From Hydrogenophaga intermedia (GTDB lineage Bacteria; Pseudomonadota; Gammaproteobacteria; Burkholderiales; Burkholderiaceae_C): 54,834 nt of DNA. Within the stretch, counting starts at the first letter, position 1, and each line of letters opens with the position of its first letter. The notes under the pieces are model-generated. The model did not search any database and was not told the DNA's origin. It was given only the letters and a program-made list of their open reading frames with translations. Of this stretch, positions 28,359-36,099 are shown in pieces. The DNA is taken from the NCBI RefSeq assembly GCF_000723405.1, contig NZ_CCAE010000031.1, positions 1 through 54,834 of the forward strand. Direction: 5' to 3'. The position numbers were made by a program, and so were the translations under genes.

Positions 28359-28462
28359 TTGCTCGCGGCCGCTGGGTGCACTGCTCCGCGAATGTCCCCC
28401 GGACGGCTGCGCCGTCCTCCTCCTTTATTTCGCTGCGCAGTGCACCCAGCGTCCCCGAGCAA
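28359..28462 (+). repeat. Nested palindromic element, copy 1
   Basis: 26-base arms 28359-28384 and 28437-28462 pair at 24 of 26 positions (inner 15 perfect, GCTGGGTGCACTGC). Inside is a GGACGGC-TGC-GCCGTCC hairpin (28401-28417). The segments between stem and tip, TCCGCGAATGTCCCCCGGA on the left and TCCTCCTCCTTTATTTCGCT on the right, recur almost unchanged, reverse-complemented, in copy 2. Confidence 0.85.
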
Positions 28463-28500
28463 CAGGCCCCTTGGCGCGCCAACAGACCGAGTGCCAACGA

Positions 28501-28613
28501 GGTCGTCGGTGATCGGGTGTCCGGCGTAGCGACATAAAGGCGGAGGATCGGAGCGCGCCAGCGCTCCGATCCGGGGGACAGTCGCGGAGCCGGACACCCG
28601 GTCGCCGACGACC
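28501..28613 (-). repeat. Nested palindromic element, copy 2 (inverted)
   Basis: 25-base arms 28501-28525 and 28589-28613 pair at 23 of 25. Tip hairpin GGATCGGAGCGC-GCCA-GCGCTCCGATCC (28545-28572) is perfect. On the minus strand its left core is TCCGCGACTGTCCCCCGGA, one change from copy 1, and its right core TCCTCCGCCTTTATGTCGCT differs at two positions. Stems and tips have unrelated sequence, but stay paired. Confidence 0.85.
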
Positions 28614-28711
28614 GGAGCAACCGGAGAAAACCCGCCGAACTCCCGCCCCCCCGGAGAAGAGACCTCCCCGGTCGAGAAAAAAACATACCCCACCCGGGTA
28701 CCATCCAGAGC

Positions 28712-30190
28712 ATGACCCGCGACGACCGCCTGCCCCGCGACGCGCAGAGCATCCTGGAGCTCGCCGCGCGCTCCATGTTCGACCTCTTCGCCAACGCCAG
28801 CGAAGGCATGCTCCTGGTGGACCGGCACGCCCGCGTCGTCTGGATCAACGACCAGTACCGCCGCTTCCTGCCCGCCCTCGGCTTCGACCGCGAGGAAGAC
28901 TTCGTCGGACAGCCCGTCAGCAACGTGGTGCAGAACACCCAGATGCACCGCGTGCTGGAAACCGGCAAACCCATCCTCATCGACCTGCTCACCAACCGCG
29001 CCGGTACCTTCGTCGTCACGCGCATCCCCTTGCGCGACGAGGCGGGCGACGTCCTCGGCGTGCTCGGCATCGTGCTCTTCGATCACCCCGAAACCACGCT
29101 ACAGCCCCTCATCACCAAGTTCGCGCGGCTCGAGCAGGACCTGCACGACGCGCGCCGCGAACTCGCCCACCAGCGGCGCAGCAAGTACACCTTCGCCAGC
29201 TTCGTCGGCACCAGCGCGGCGGCGGTGGAGGTCAAGCGCCAGGCGCGTCGCGCGGCGCAGTCCAGCAGTCCCGTGCTGCTGCTGGGCGAAACCGGCACCG
29301 GCAAGGAACTGCTCGCGCACGCCATCCACGCCGCCTCGCCGCGCGCGGGCCGGCCCTTCGTCAGCGTGAACATGGCCGCCGTGCCCGAGACCCTGCTCGA
29401 GGCCGAGTTCTTCGGCGTCGCGCCCGGTGCCTACACCGGCGCCGACAAGAAGGGCCGCGACGGCAAGTTCAAGCTCGCCGACGGCGGCACGCTGTTCCTC
29501 GATGAACTGGGCGACATGCCCATGGCCATGCAGGTGAAGCTGCTGCGCGCGCTGCAGGAAGGCGAGATCGAGCCCCTGGGCTCGAACCAGCTCGTGCCTT
29601 TCGACGTGCGTGTGGTGGCCGCCACTTCGCGCGACCTGCCGCTGATGGTGAGGGAAGGGCGCTTCCGCGAGGATCTGTACTACCGCCTCAACGTGCTGCC
29701 CATCCGCGTGCCGCCGCTGCGCGAACGCCAGAGCGACGTGCCCCTGCTGATCGAAGCGCTGTGCGAAGACATCGCCGCGCGCGGCGGCGGGCCGCAACTG
29801 GAGTTCGGCGCCGAGGCCCAGGCGCTGCTCGCGGCCCAGCCCTGGCGCGGCAACATCCGCGAGTTGCGCAATGTGCTGGAGCAACTCGCGCTTCGCACCG
29901 ATTCGCCGCTGATCGACCCCGCGCAGGTGGACGAGGTGCTGCGGGAAGCAGGCCTGCCCGCGCTGGCGCCGGTGCGTGCAGCGCCGGCCGCCGCTACCCC
30001 GGCCGGGCCCGACCTTCGCCCGCTGGCCGAGCAGGTGGCCGAACTGGAGCGCCGCGCGATTGCCGATGCGCTGGCGCGCACCGGCGGCAACCGCAGCGCG
30101 GCGGCCAAGCTGCTGGGCATCTCGCGGGCCAGCCTGTACGACCGGCTGGCTGCCATGGAAGGATTGCCTGAATTCCAGACAACCGTCTGA
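28712..30190 (+). CDS. Sigma-54-dependent transcriptional activator with PAS domain
   Basis: 492 aa. N-terminal PAS sensor (about 20-125, [18 protein letters not shown]), AAA+ domain (165-395) with Walker A GETGTGKE (192-199), the sigma-54 contact loop GAYTGA (239-244, Tyr instead of Phe), Walker B LFLDE (261-265) and an arginine-rich [21 protein letters not shown] segment. A Fis-type helix-turn-helix ends the protein ([24 protein letters not shown]). No receiver domain, so a cytoplasmic ligand is likely. Its stop codon lies inside a palindrome upstream of the ABC operon that it presumably activates. Confidence 0.95.
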   Translation: MTRDDRLPRDAQSILELAARSMFDLFANASEGMLLVDRHARVVWINDQYRRFLPALGFDREEDFVGQPVSNVVQNTQMHRVLETGKPILIDLLTNRAGTFVVTRIPLRDEAGDVLGVLGIVLFDHPETTLQPLITKFARLEQDLHDARRELAHQRRSKYTFASFVGTSAAAVEVKRQARRAAQSSSPVLLLGETGTGKELLAHAIHAASPRAGRPFVSVNMAAVPETLLEAEFFGVAPGAYTGADKKGRDGKFKLADGGTLFLDELGDMPMAMQVKLLRALQEGEIEPLGSNQLVPFDVRVVAATSRDLPLMVREGRFREDLYYRLNVLPIRVPPLRERQSDVPLLIEALCEDIAARGGGPQLEFGAEAQALLAAQPWRGNIRELRNVLEQLALRTDSPLIDPAQVDEVLREAGLPALAPVRAAPAAATPAGPDLRPLAEQVAELERRAIADALARTGGNRSAAAKLLGISRASLYDRLAAMEGLPEFQTTV

Positions 30191-30195
30191 AATTC
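30170..30195. promoter_or_regulatory. Palindromic activator site 1 (upstream activating sequence)
   Basis: GAATT-C-CAGAC-AACC-GTCTG-A-AATTC: a 26-base near-palindrome overlapping the regulator stop codon, with outer GAATT/AATTC and inner CAGAC/GTCTG arms perfect. About 90-115 bases upstream of the -24 element, a usual enhancer distance. Confidence 0.7.
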
Positions 30196-30218
30196 CGTCA
30201 CTTCAACGTCATTCGGCT

Positions 30219-30233
30219 GTCTGATATTCAGAC
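30219..30233. promoter_or_regulatory. Palindromic activator site 2
   Basis: GTCTGA-TAT-TCAGAC, a perfect 6-base inverted repeat sharing the GTCTG half-site with site 1, about 53 bases upstream of the -24 element. Two sites of the same half-sequence suggest cooperative binding. Confidence 0.7.
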
Positions 30234-30285
30234 GATTGACGGGGGGAATTCAAAAAATCCCTTTGAAATCAAAGCTTGGAAAAGC

Positions 30286-30301
30286 TGGCACGACATGTGC
30301 A
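30286..30301 (+). promoter_or_regulatory. Sigma-54 (-24/-12) promoter of the ABC operon
   Basis: TGGCACG-ACAT-GTGCA: matches the TGGCACG-N4-TTGCA consensus except one base, with the GG and GC dinucleotides at the required 12-base register. It lies about 52 bases before the receptor start. Confidence 0.85.
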
Positions 30302-30352
30302 CCACAAGCGCACGGCGCACCGCGCTGTGCCAGCAACCATCAGGAGACAAGC

Positions 30353-31549
30353 ATGTTCGACACCACCCGCCGCCTGGCGGTGATCGCCCTGGCCTGCACG
30401 GCCACCCTGGGTTTTGCCCAAGCCAACAAGGGCGAGATCCGCATCGCCCACATCCACAGCAAGACCGGCCCGCTGGAGGCCTATGCCAAGCAGACCCACA
30501 CGGGCCTGATGATGGGCTTGAACTACGCCACGGGCGGCACCATGACGGTGGCCGGCAAGAAGATCGTGGTGATCGAGAAGGACGACCAGGGCAAGCCCGA
30601 CGTGGGCAAGAGCCTGCTGGCCGCCGCCTACGCCGACGACAAGGTCGACCTCGCCATCGGCCCCACCGCCTCGCCCGTGGCGCTGGCCATGCTGCCGGTG
30701 GCCGAGGAGTACCGCAAGATCCTGCTGGTGGAGCCTGCCGTGGCCGACTCCATCACCGGCGACAAGTGGAACAAGTACATCTTCCGCACCGGCCGCAACA
30801 GCAGCCAGGACGCCGCCGCCAACGCCGTGGCGCTGGACAACCCGAACAACGTGATCGGCGTGCTCGCCAACGACAACGCCTTCGGCCGCGACGCAGTGAA
30901 GGCCGCCAAGGACTTCACCACCAAGGCCAAGATCGTGCACGAGGAGTACCTGCCCGTGGGCACGACGGACTTCACCGCCGGCCTGCTGCGCCTGGTCGAC
31001 AAGCTCAAGGACCAGCCGGGCAACAAGTACATCTCTGTCGTGTGGTCGGGCGCGCCCACGCCCTTCGCCAAGATCGCCGAGATGGAGCTGGACAAGCGCT
31101 ACGGCATCAAGCTCGCCACGGGCGGCAACATCCTGCCGGCCATGGTGGCCTACAAGCAGTTCCCGGGCATGGAAGGCGCGCTGTACTACTACTTCGGCAT
31201 CCCCAAGAACCCGATCAATGATGCCATGGTGTCGGAGCACTACAAGCAGTTCAAGGCGCCGCCGGACTTCTTCACCGCCGGTGGCTTCAGCGCCGCGATG
31301 GCCGTGGTGACCGCGCTCAAGAAAACCAACGGCGACACCAACACCAACAAGCTCATCCAGACCATGGAGGGCATGAGCTTCGACACGCCCAAGGGCACCA
31401 TGACCTTCCGCAAGGAAGACCACCAGGCCATGCAGAGCATGTACCACTTCAGGATCAAGGCCGACCCGGCCTTCGCCTGGGGTGTGCCTGAACTCGTGCG
31501 TGAGATCAAGCCTGGGGACATGAACATCCCCATCCGCAACAAGCGCTGA
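30353..31549 (+). CDS. Branched-chain amino acid-type ABC transporter, substrate-binding protein (LivK-like)
   Basis: 398 aa from MFDTTRRLAV (30353), with AGGAGAC before it. Signal peptide 1-23 (LGFAQA|NK), then a Type I periplasmic binding fold (Peripla_BP_6): EIRIAHIHSKTGPLEAYAKQ, VDLAIGPTASPVALAMLPV and VIGVLANDNAFGRDAVKAA. The usual SGxxA loop is replaced by KTGPLEAYA, hinting at a ligand other than Leu/Ile/Val; related systems take up amides, urea, aromatics or other acids. First gene of a five-component operon behind a sigma-54 promoter. Confidence 0.9.
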   Translation: MFDTTRRLAVIALACTATLGFAQANKGEIRIAHIHSKTGPLEAYAKQTHTGLMMGLNYATGGTMTVAGKKIVVIEKDDQGKPDVGKSLLAAAYADDKVDLAIGPTASPVALAMLPVAEEYRKILLVEPAVADSITGDKWNKYIFRTGRNSSQDAAANAVALDNPNNVIGVLANDNAFGRDAVKAAKDFTTKAKIVHEEYLPVGTTDFTAGLLRLVDKLKDQPGNKYISVVWSGAPTPFAKIAEMELDKRYGIKLATGGNILPAMVAYKQFPGMEGALYYYFGIPKNPINDAMVSEHYKQFKAPPDFFTAGGFSAAMAVVTALKKTNGDTNTNKLIQTMEGMSFDTPKGTMTFRKEDHQAMQSMYHFRIKADPAFAWGVPELVREIKPGDMNIPIRNKR

Positions 31550-31583
31550 ACCTGGCGTGCGCCCGGCGGGCGCACGAACCCCC

Positions 31584-32345
31584 ATGCTGCAAACCTCGAA
31601 CCTCACGGTCCGCTTCGGCGGGCACGTGGCGGTGAATGCTGTCTCCTGCGCGTTCGCGCCGGGCACGCTCACCGCCATCGTCGGCCCCAATGGCGCGGGC
31701 AAGACGACCTACTTCAACCTGATCTCGGGCCAGATCAAGGCCAGCGCCGGCACGGTCACGCTGGACGGGCGCGAGCTCACGAACCTGAGCGCGCCGCTGC
31801 GCACGCGCGCGGGCCTGGGGCGCGCCTTCCAGCTCACCAACCTGTTCCCGCAGCTCAGCGTGCGCGAGAACGTGCGCATGGCGGTGCAGGCGCGCGCCGG
31901 CGCGGGCATGGACTTCTTTCGCATCTGGAGCGACCGCAAGGACCTGATCGAGCAGGCCGACCGCATCCTGGAGACCGTCGCCCTGGCCGACAAGGCCGAG
32001 GCCCGCGCGGCCAGCCTGCCGCACGGCGACCAGCGCAAGCTGGAGGTCGGCATCCTGATGGCGCTGGACCCCAAGGTCTACATGTTCGACGAGCCCACCG
32101 CCGGCATGAGCGTGGACGAGGTGCCGGTGATCCTCAATCTCATCCGCGGCCTCAAGGCCGACAAGAGCAAGACCATCCTGCTGGTGGAGCACAAGATGGA
32201 CGTGGTGCGCGAGCTGTCGGACCGCATCATCGTGCTGCACAACGGCGAGCTGGTGGCCGATGGCGAGCCCGAGGCGGTGATTGCGTCTCCGGTGGTGCAG
32301 CAGGCCTACCTGGGCATCAACCCCGAGGAAGAGGTGGCGGCATGA
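31584..32345 (+). CDS. ABC transporter ATP-binding protein (LivG-like)
   Basis: 253 aa from MLQTSNLTVR. Walker A GPNGAGKTT (34-42), signature in the variant form SLPHGDQRKLEVG, Walker B VYMFDEPTAGMS and H-loop LVEHKMD. One of two cytoplasmic ATPases powering the permease pair; overlaps livF-like by 4 bases. Confidence 0.93.
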   Translation: MLQTSNLTVRFGGHVAVNAVSCAFAPGTLTAIVGPNGAGKTTYFNLISGQIKASAGTVTLDGRELTNLSAPLRTRAGLGRAFQLTNLFPQLSVRENVRMAVQARAGAGMDFFRIWSDRKDLIEQADRILETVALADKAEARAASLPHGDQRKLEVGILMALDPKVYMFDEPTAGMSVDEVPVILNLIRGLKADKSKTILLVEHKMDVVRELSDRIIVLHNGELVADGEPEAVIASPVVQQAYLGINPEEEVAA

Positions 32346-33079
32346 GCGATGCGCTGCTGACGCTCGAGGGTGTGCACACCCACATCGGCGCGTACCACAT
32401 CCTGCACGGTGTGGACCTGAGCGTGCCCGCCAACCAGCTCACCATGCTGCTGGGCCGCAATGGCGCGGGCAAGACGACCACCTTGCGCACCGTCATGGGC
32501 CTGTGGCACGCCAGCCAGGGCCGCATCACGCTCGCGGGCCAGGACATCACCGCCCGGGCCACGCCCGACATCGCGCAAAGCGGCGTGGCCTACGTGCCCG
32601 AGAGCATGGGCATCTTCTCGGACCTCAGCGTCAAGGAAAACATGCTGCTGGCCGCGCGTGGCGCGCGCACCATCGACGACGTGGACACGAAGCGCCTGGA
32701 ATGGATCTTCGACATGTTCCCGGCGATGAAGAAGTTCTGGCTGCACCCCGCGGGCAAGCTCTCGGGCGGGCAGAAGCAGATGCTCGCGGTCTCGCGCGCC
32801 ATCGTCGAGCCGCGCCAGTTGCTGCTTATCGACGAGCCCAGCAAAGGCCTCGCGCCGGCCATCATCCAGAACATGATCGCGGCCTTTCGCGAACTCAAGG
32901 CCGCGCAGACCACCATCCTGCTCGTCGAGCAGAACTTCAACTTCGCGCGCCAGTTGGGCGACACGGTGGCCGTGATGGACGACGGCCGCGTGGTGCACAG
33001 CGGCGCCATGGCCGAACTCGCCGAGGACAGCGCCCTGCAGGCGCGCCTGCTCGGCCTTTCGCTCGGAGCGCATCAGTGA
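32342..33079 (+). CDS. ABC transporter ATP-binding protein (LivF-like)
   Basis: 245 aa from MSDALLTLEG, with ATGA overlap to the previous gene. Walker A GRNGAGKTT, Q-loop region VAYVPESMGIF, signature KLSGGQKQMLAVSRA, Walker B LLLIDEPSKGLAP, H-loop LVEQNFN (Gln in place of His, common in LivF). Overlaps the permease GTG start by GTGA. Confidence 0.93.
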   Translation: MSDALLTLEGVHTHIGAYHILHGVDLSVPANQLTMLLGRNGAGKTTTLRTVMGLWHASQGRITLAGQDITARATPDIAQSGVAYVPESMGIFSDLSVKENMLLAARGARTIDDVDTKRLEWIFDMFPAMKKFWLHPAGKLSGGQKQMLAVSRAIVEPRQLLLIDEPSKGLAPAIIQNMIAAFRELKAAQTTILLVEQNFNFARQLGDTVAVMDDGRVVHSGAMAELAEDSALQARLLGLSLGAHQ

Positions 33080-34110
33080 ACACCTCGGTCATCACCACAC
33101 CCGCCACCGGCAGCGTCGCGCGCTGGCAGGCCCTCAAGGACTTCGACTGGAAGCCCGTGGCCCTGGTGCCTCTGCTGGCGGCGCTGGCGCTGCCCGCTGT
33201 GGGCAGTGGCTCCACCTGGCTCACGCTCACCGTGGCCGGCCTGGCCATGGGCCTCATCGTCTTCATCATTGCCTCGGGCCTCACGCTGGTGTTCGGCCTG
33301 ATGGACGTGCTCAACTTCGGCCACGGCGTGTTCATCGCGCTGGGCGCTTTCGTCGCGGTCAGTGTGTTCGGCGGTCTCAACGCCTACGCCATCGCCGACA
33401 GCTTCTGGCTCAACCTCGCGGCCCTGGTGCCGGCCATGCTGGCGGCCATGGTGGTGGCCGGCGCGGTGGGCCTGGTGTTCGAGCGCTTCATCGTGCGCCC
33501 GGTCTATGGCCAGCACCTCAAGCAGATCCTCATCACCATGGGCGGCATGATCATCGGCGAGGAGCTGATCAAGGTGATCTGGGGCCCGGGCCAGCTTGCC
33601 CTGCCGCTGCCCGAAACCCTGCGCGGCAGCTTCATCATCGGTGACGCCTCCATCGAGAAGTACCGCCTGCTGGCCATGGGCGTGGGCCTGGCGGTGTTCG
33701 CCGCCATGGTCTGGACGCTCAACCGCACCAAGGTCGGTCTGCTGATCCGCGCCGGCGTGCAGGACCGCGAGATGGTCGAGTCCCTCGGCTACCGCATCCA
33801 GCGCCTGTTCATTGGCGTGTTCGTGGCCGGCAGCGCGCTGGCCGGCCTGGGTGGTGTGATGTGGGGCCTGTACCAGCAGACGGTGCTGCCGCAGATGGGC
33901 GCGCAGGTCAACGTGCTGATCTTCATCGTCATCATCATCGGCGGCCTGGGCTCCACGCTCGGCGCGCTGGTGGGTGCGCTGCTGGTGGGCCTGATGGCCA
34001 ACTACACGGGCTTCCTCATGCCCAAGGTGGCGCTGTTCTCCAACATCGCGCTCATGGTCGCCATCCTGCTGTGGCGCCCGCAGGGTGTGTACCCCGTCGC
34101 GAACCGCTGA
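33076..34110 (+). CDS. ABC transporter permease (LivH-like)
   Basis: 344 aa with a GTG start at 33076 inside the livF-like stop (GTGA). A longer open frame upstream is the antiphase of the ATPase genes. About eight to nine membrane helices; LivH pattern GLTLVFGLMDVLNFGHGVFIALGA near 72-95 and the EAA-like loop NRTKVGLLIRAGVQDREMVESLG near 215-235. An N-terminal 35 residues are cytoplasmic. Confidence 0.92.
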   Translation: MNTSVITTPATGSVARWQALKDFDWKPVALVPLLAALALPAVGSGSTWLTLTVAGLAMGLIVFIIASGLTLVFGLMDVLNFGHGVFIALGAFVAVSVFGGLNAYAIADSFWLNLAALVPAMLAAMVVAGAVGLVFERFIVRPVYGQHLKQILITMGGMIIGEELIKVIWGPGQLALPLPETLRGSFIIGDASIEKYRLLAMGVGLAVFAAMVWTLNRTKVGLLIRAGVQDREMVESLGYRIQRLFIGVFVAGSALAGLGGVMWGLYQQTVLPQMGAQVNVLIFIVIIIGGLGSTLGALVGALLVGLMANYTGFLMPKVALFSNIALMVAILLWRPQGVYPVANR

Positions 34111-34122
34111 GGAGAGCGCACC

Positions 34123-35220
34123 GTGTTGTCCCGTCTGCTCTCTCATGATCTCCCGCGCAGCCGCTGGTTGGCCATTCTGCTGGTGCTGCTGGTGCTGGGC
34201 CTGGCCTTCGCGCCCTTCCTGTTCCCGGGCGTGAAGGCGCTCAACGTGGCGGCCAAGGTGCTGATCTTCATCGCCCTGGTGGTCAGCTTCGACCTGCTGC
34301 TGGGCTACACCGGCATCGTGAGCTTTGCGCACACCATGTTCTTCGGCATCGGCGCCTACGGCATCGCCATCTCGGCCAACGCCATGGGCCCGACTTGGTG
34401 GGCGCTGTTGGTGGGCGCGATCGGCGCGCTGCTGCTGTCACTGCTGCTGTCCCTGCTCATCGGCCTGTTCTCGCTGCGCGTGCGAGCGATCTTCTTCGCC
34501 ATGATCACGCTGGCCGTGGCCTCGGCCTTCCTCACGCTGGCCTCGCAGCTGTCGGACATCACCGGCGGCGAGGACGGTCTGACCTTCCGCCTGCCCGAGC
34601 TGCTCTCGCCGGGCTTCGCGCTGATGGAGGACGACTTCGAAGGCCCCTTCGGCCCCGTCACACTCAACGACCGCTTCATCACCTACTACCTGCTGTTCGC
34701 CAGCGTGGTGGCCATGTTCCTGGTGATGCTGCGCATCGTGAACTCACCCTTCGGCCGCGTGCTGCAAGCGATCCGCGAGAACGACTTTCGCGCCGAGGCG
34801 CTGGGCTACCGCGTGGTGGTGTACCGCACGCTGTCCAACGTGATCGCCGCGTCCTTCGCCACGCTCGCGGGCTGCCTGCTCGCGCTCTGGCTGCGCTACA
34901 ACGGGCCGGACACCTCGCTGTCCTTCGAGATCATGCTGGACATCCTGCTCATCGTGGTCATCGGCGGCATGGGCACGCTCTACGGCGCCATCATCGGCAG
35001 CGTGGTCTTCCTGGTGGCGCAGAGCTACCTGCAGGACCTGCTGCGCTGGCTCGGCGGCCTGTTCGAGGGGCTGCCGCTGCTGCCCGCGCTGCTCACGCCC
35101 GACCGCTGGCTGCTGTGGCTGGGCCTGCTGTTCGTGCTGTCGGTCTACCACTTCCCCACGGGCGTCGTCGGCAAGCTGCGCGAGCGCGCACTGGCCAAGG
35201 CCACGAAGGAGTCGACATGA
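34123..35220 (+). CDS. ABC transporter permease (LivM-like)
   Basis: 365 aa with a GTG start preceded by GGAGAG. About nine to ten helices; LivM features VVSFDLLLGYTGIVSFAHTMFFGIGAY and the cytoplasmic loop VNSPFGRVLQAIRENDFRAEALGY. Pairs with the LivH-like protein. ATGA overlap with the hydrolase gene. Confidence 0.92.
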   Translation: MLSRLLSHDLPRSRWLAILLVLLVLGLAFAPFLFPGVKALNVAAKVLIFIALVVSFDLLLGYTGIVSFAHTMFFGIGAYGIAISANAMGPTWWALLVGAIGALLLSLLLSLLIGLFSLRVRAIFFAMITLAVASAFLTLASQLSDITGGEDGLTFRLPELLSPGFALMEDDFEGPFGPVTLNDRFITYYLLFASVVAMFLVMLRIVNSPFGRVLQAIRENDFRAEALGYRVVVYRTLSNVIAASFATLAGCLLALWLRYNGPDTSLSFEIMLDILLIVVIGGMGTLYGAIIGSVVFLVAQSYLQDLLRWLGGLFEGLPLLPALLTPDRWLLWLGLLFVLSVYHFPTGVVGKLRERALAKATKEST

Positions 35221-36080
35221 ACTTCGCCGCTCTCGAACCGCGTTCGCGCTACATCACCTGCGAGGAGCGCGAGATCCACTTCATGGACTGGGTGCCCGCG
35301 CAGGCCGGCGGCCCGGTGGTGGTGGCCTGGCACGGCCTGGCCCGCACCGGGCGCGACATGGACCCGCTGGCCGCGCACCTGTGCGCGCAGGGCTGGCGAG
35401 TGATCTGCCCCGACACCATCGGGCGCGGCCTGTCGCAGTGGAGCCCGGACCCGAAGGCCGAGTACTGCCTCGATTTCTATTCGAAGCTGGCGAAGTCGCT
35501 GGTCGATCAGCTCGCGCTGGATCGCTTCCACTGGGTGGGCACGTCCATGGGCGGGGCCATCGGCATGGTGTGCGCGGCCGGGTCGCTGCGCGGGCGCATC
35601 GAGCGCCTGGTGCTCAACGACATCGGCCCTCAGCTTGCGCCCGCGGCGGTGCAGCGCATCCGCAGCTACGCGGGCAGCCCCTCGGCATTCAACACCATGC
35701 GCGAGTTGGAGCAGTACTTCCGCGAGGTCTACAAGCCGTATGGCCACCTGCCCGACAAGCAATGGCGCCTGCTCACCGAAAGCTCCATGCGTCGCCTGCC
35801 CGACGGCCGCGTGACGCCGCACTACGACACCGCCATGGTGCAGCAGTTCGAGCACCACCCTGACGACTACGAGTTGTGGTCGGTGTTCGACAGCATTGAT
35901 GTGCCGGTGCTGTGTCTGCGCGGCGCTGACTCCGACCTGCTGCTGGTGGAAACCGCCGAGGCCATGCGCGACCGCGGGCCGCGCGCGCTGGTGGTGACGA
36001 TTCCGGGCTGCGGGCACGCGCCCGCGCTCAACGTGCCGGATCAGCTGGAGCTGGTGCAGCGCTTTCTGGCGGGGCACTGA
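35217..36080 (+). CDS. Alpha/beta hydrolase, last gene of the ABC operon
   Basis: 287 aa. Alpha/beta hydrolase fold without signal peptide: oxyanion loop AWHGLARTGRDMD, nucleophile elbow GTSMGGAIG (Ser about 106), acid in CLRGADSDLLL and catalytic His in PGCGHAPALN. Because it is translationally coupled to the transporter, it probably acts in the cytoplasm on the imported compound, e.g. an ester, amide or lactone; the substrate is not known. Confidence 0.88.
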   Translation: MNFAALEPRSRYITCEEREIHFMDWVPAQAGGPVVVAWHGLARTGRDMDPLAAHLCAQGWRVICPDTIGRGLSQWSPDPKAEYCLDFYSKLAKSLVDQLALDRFHWVGTSMGGAIGMVCAAGSLRGRIERLVLNDIGPQLAPAAVQRIRSYAGSPSAFNTMRELEQYFREVYKPYGHLPDKQWRLLTESSMRRLPDGRVTPHYDTAMVQQFEHHPDDYELWSVFDSIDVPVLCLRGADSDLLLVETAEAMRDRGPRALVVTIPGCGHAPALNVPDQLELVQRFLAGH

Positions 36081-36099
36081 GGCGGGCGGCCCGGCCGCC

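Larger units (their letters stand above)
28319..28711. other. 393-base intergenic region with paired palindromic elements
   Basis: Non-coding. Contains two nested inverted repeats (28359-28462 and 28501-28613), a 12-base palindrome TTGGCGCGCCAA between them (28471-28482), and an A-rich run before the regulator gene. It is otherwise featureless; TACCAT (28699-28704) just before the regulator start may be its -10. Confidence 0.7.

Noticed and set aside
26881..28512. 543-codon frame inside tctA running into the palindromic repeats
   Set aside because: Alternate frame of tctA with Arg/His/Gly-rich translation, no homology.
32281..34110. 609-codon frame extending the LivH-like permease at its N-terminus
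   Set aside because: The extra codons are out-of-frame LivF sequence; the GTG at 33076 overlapping the previous stop gives the family length.
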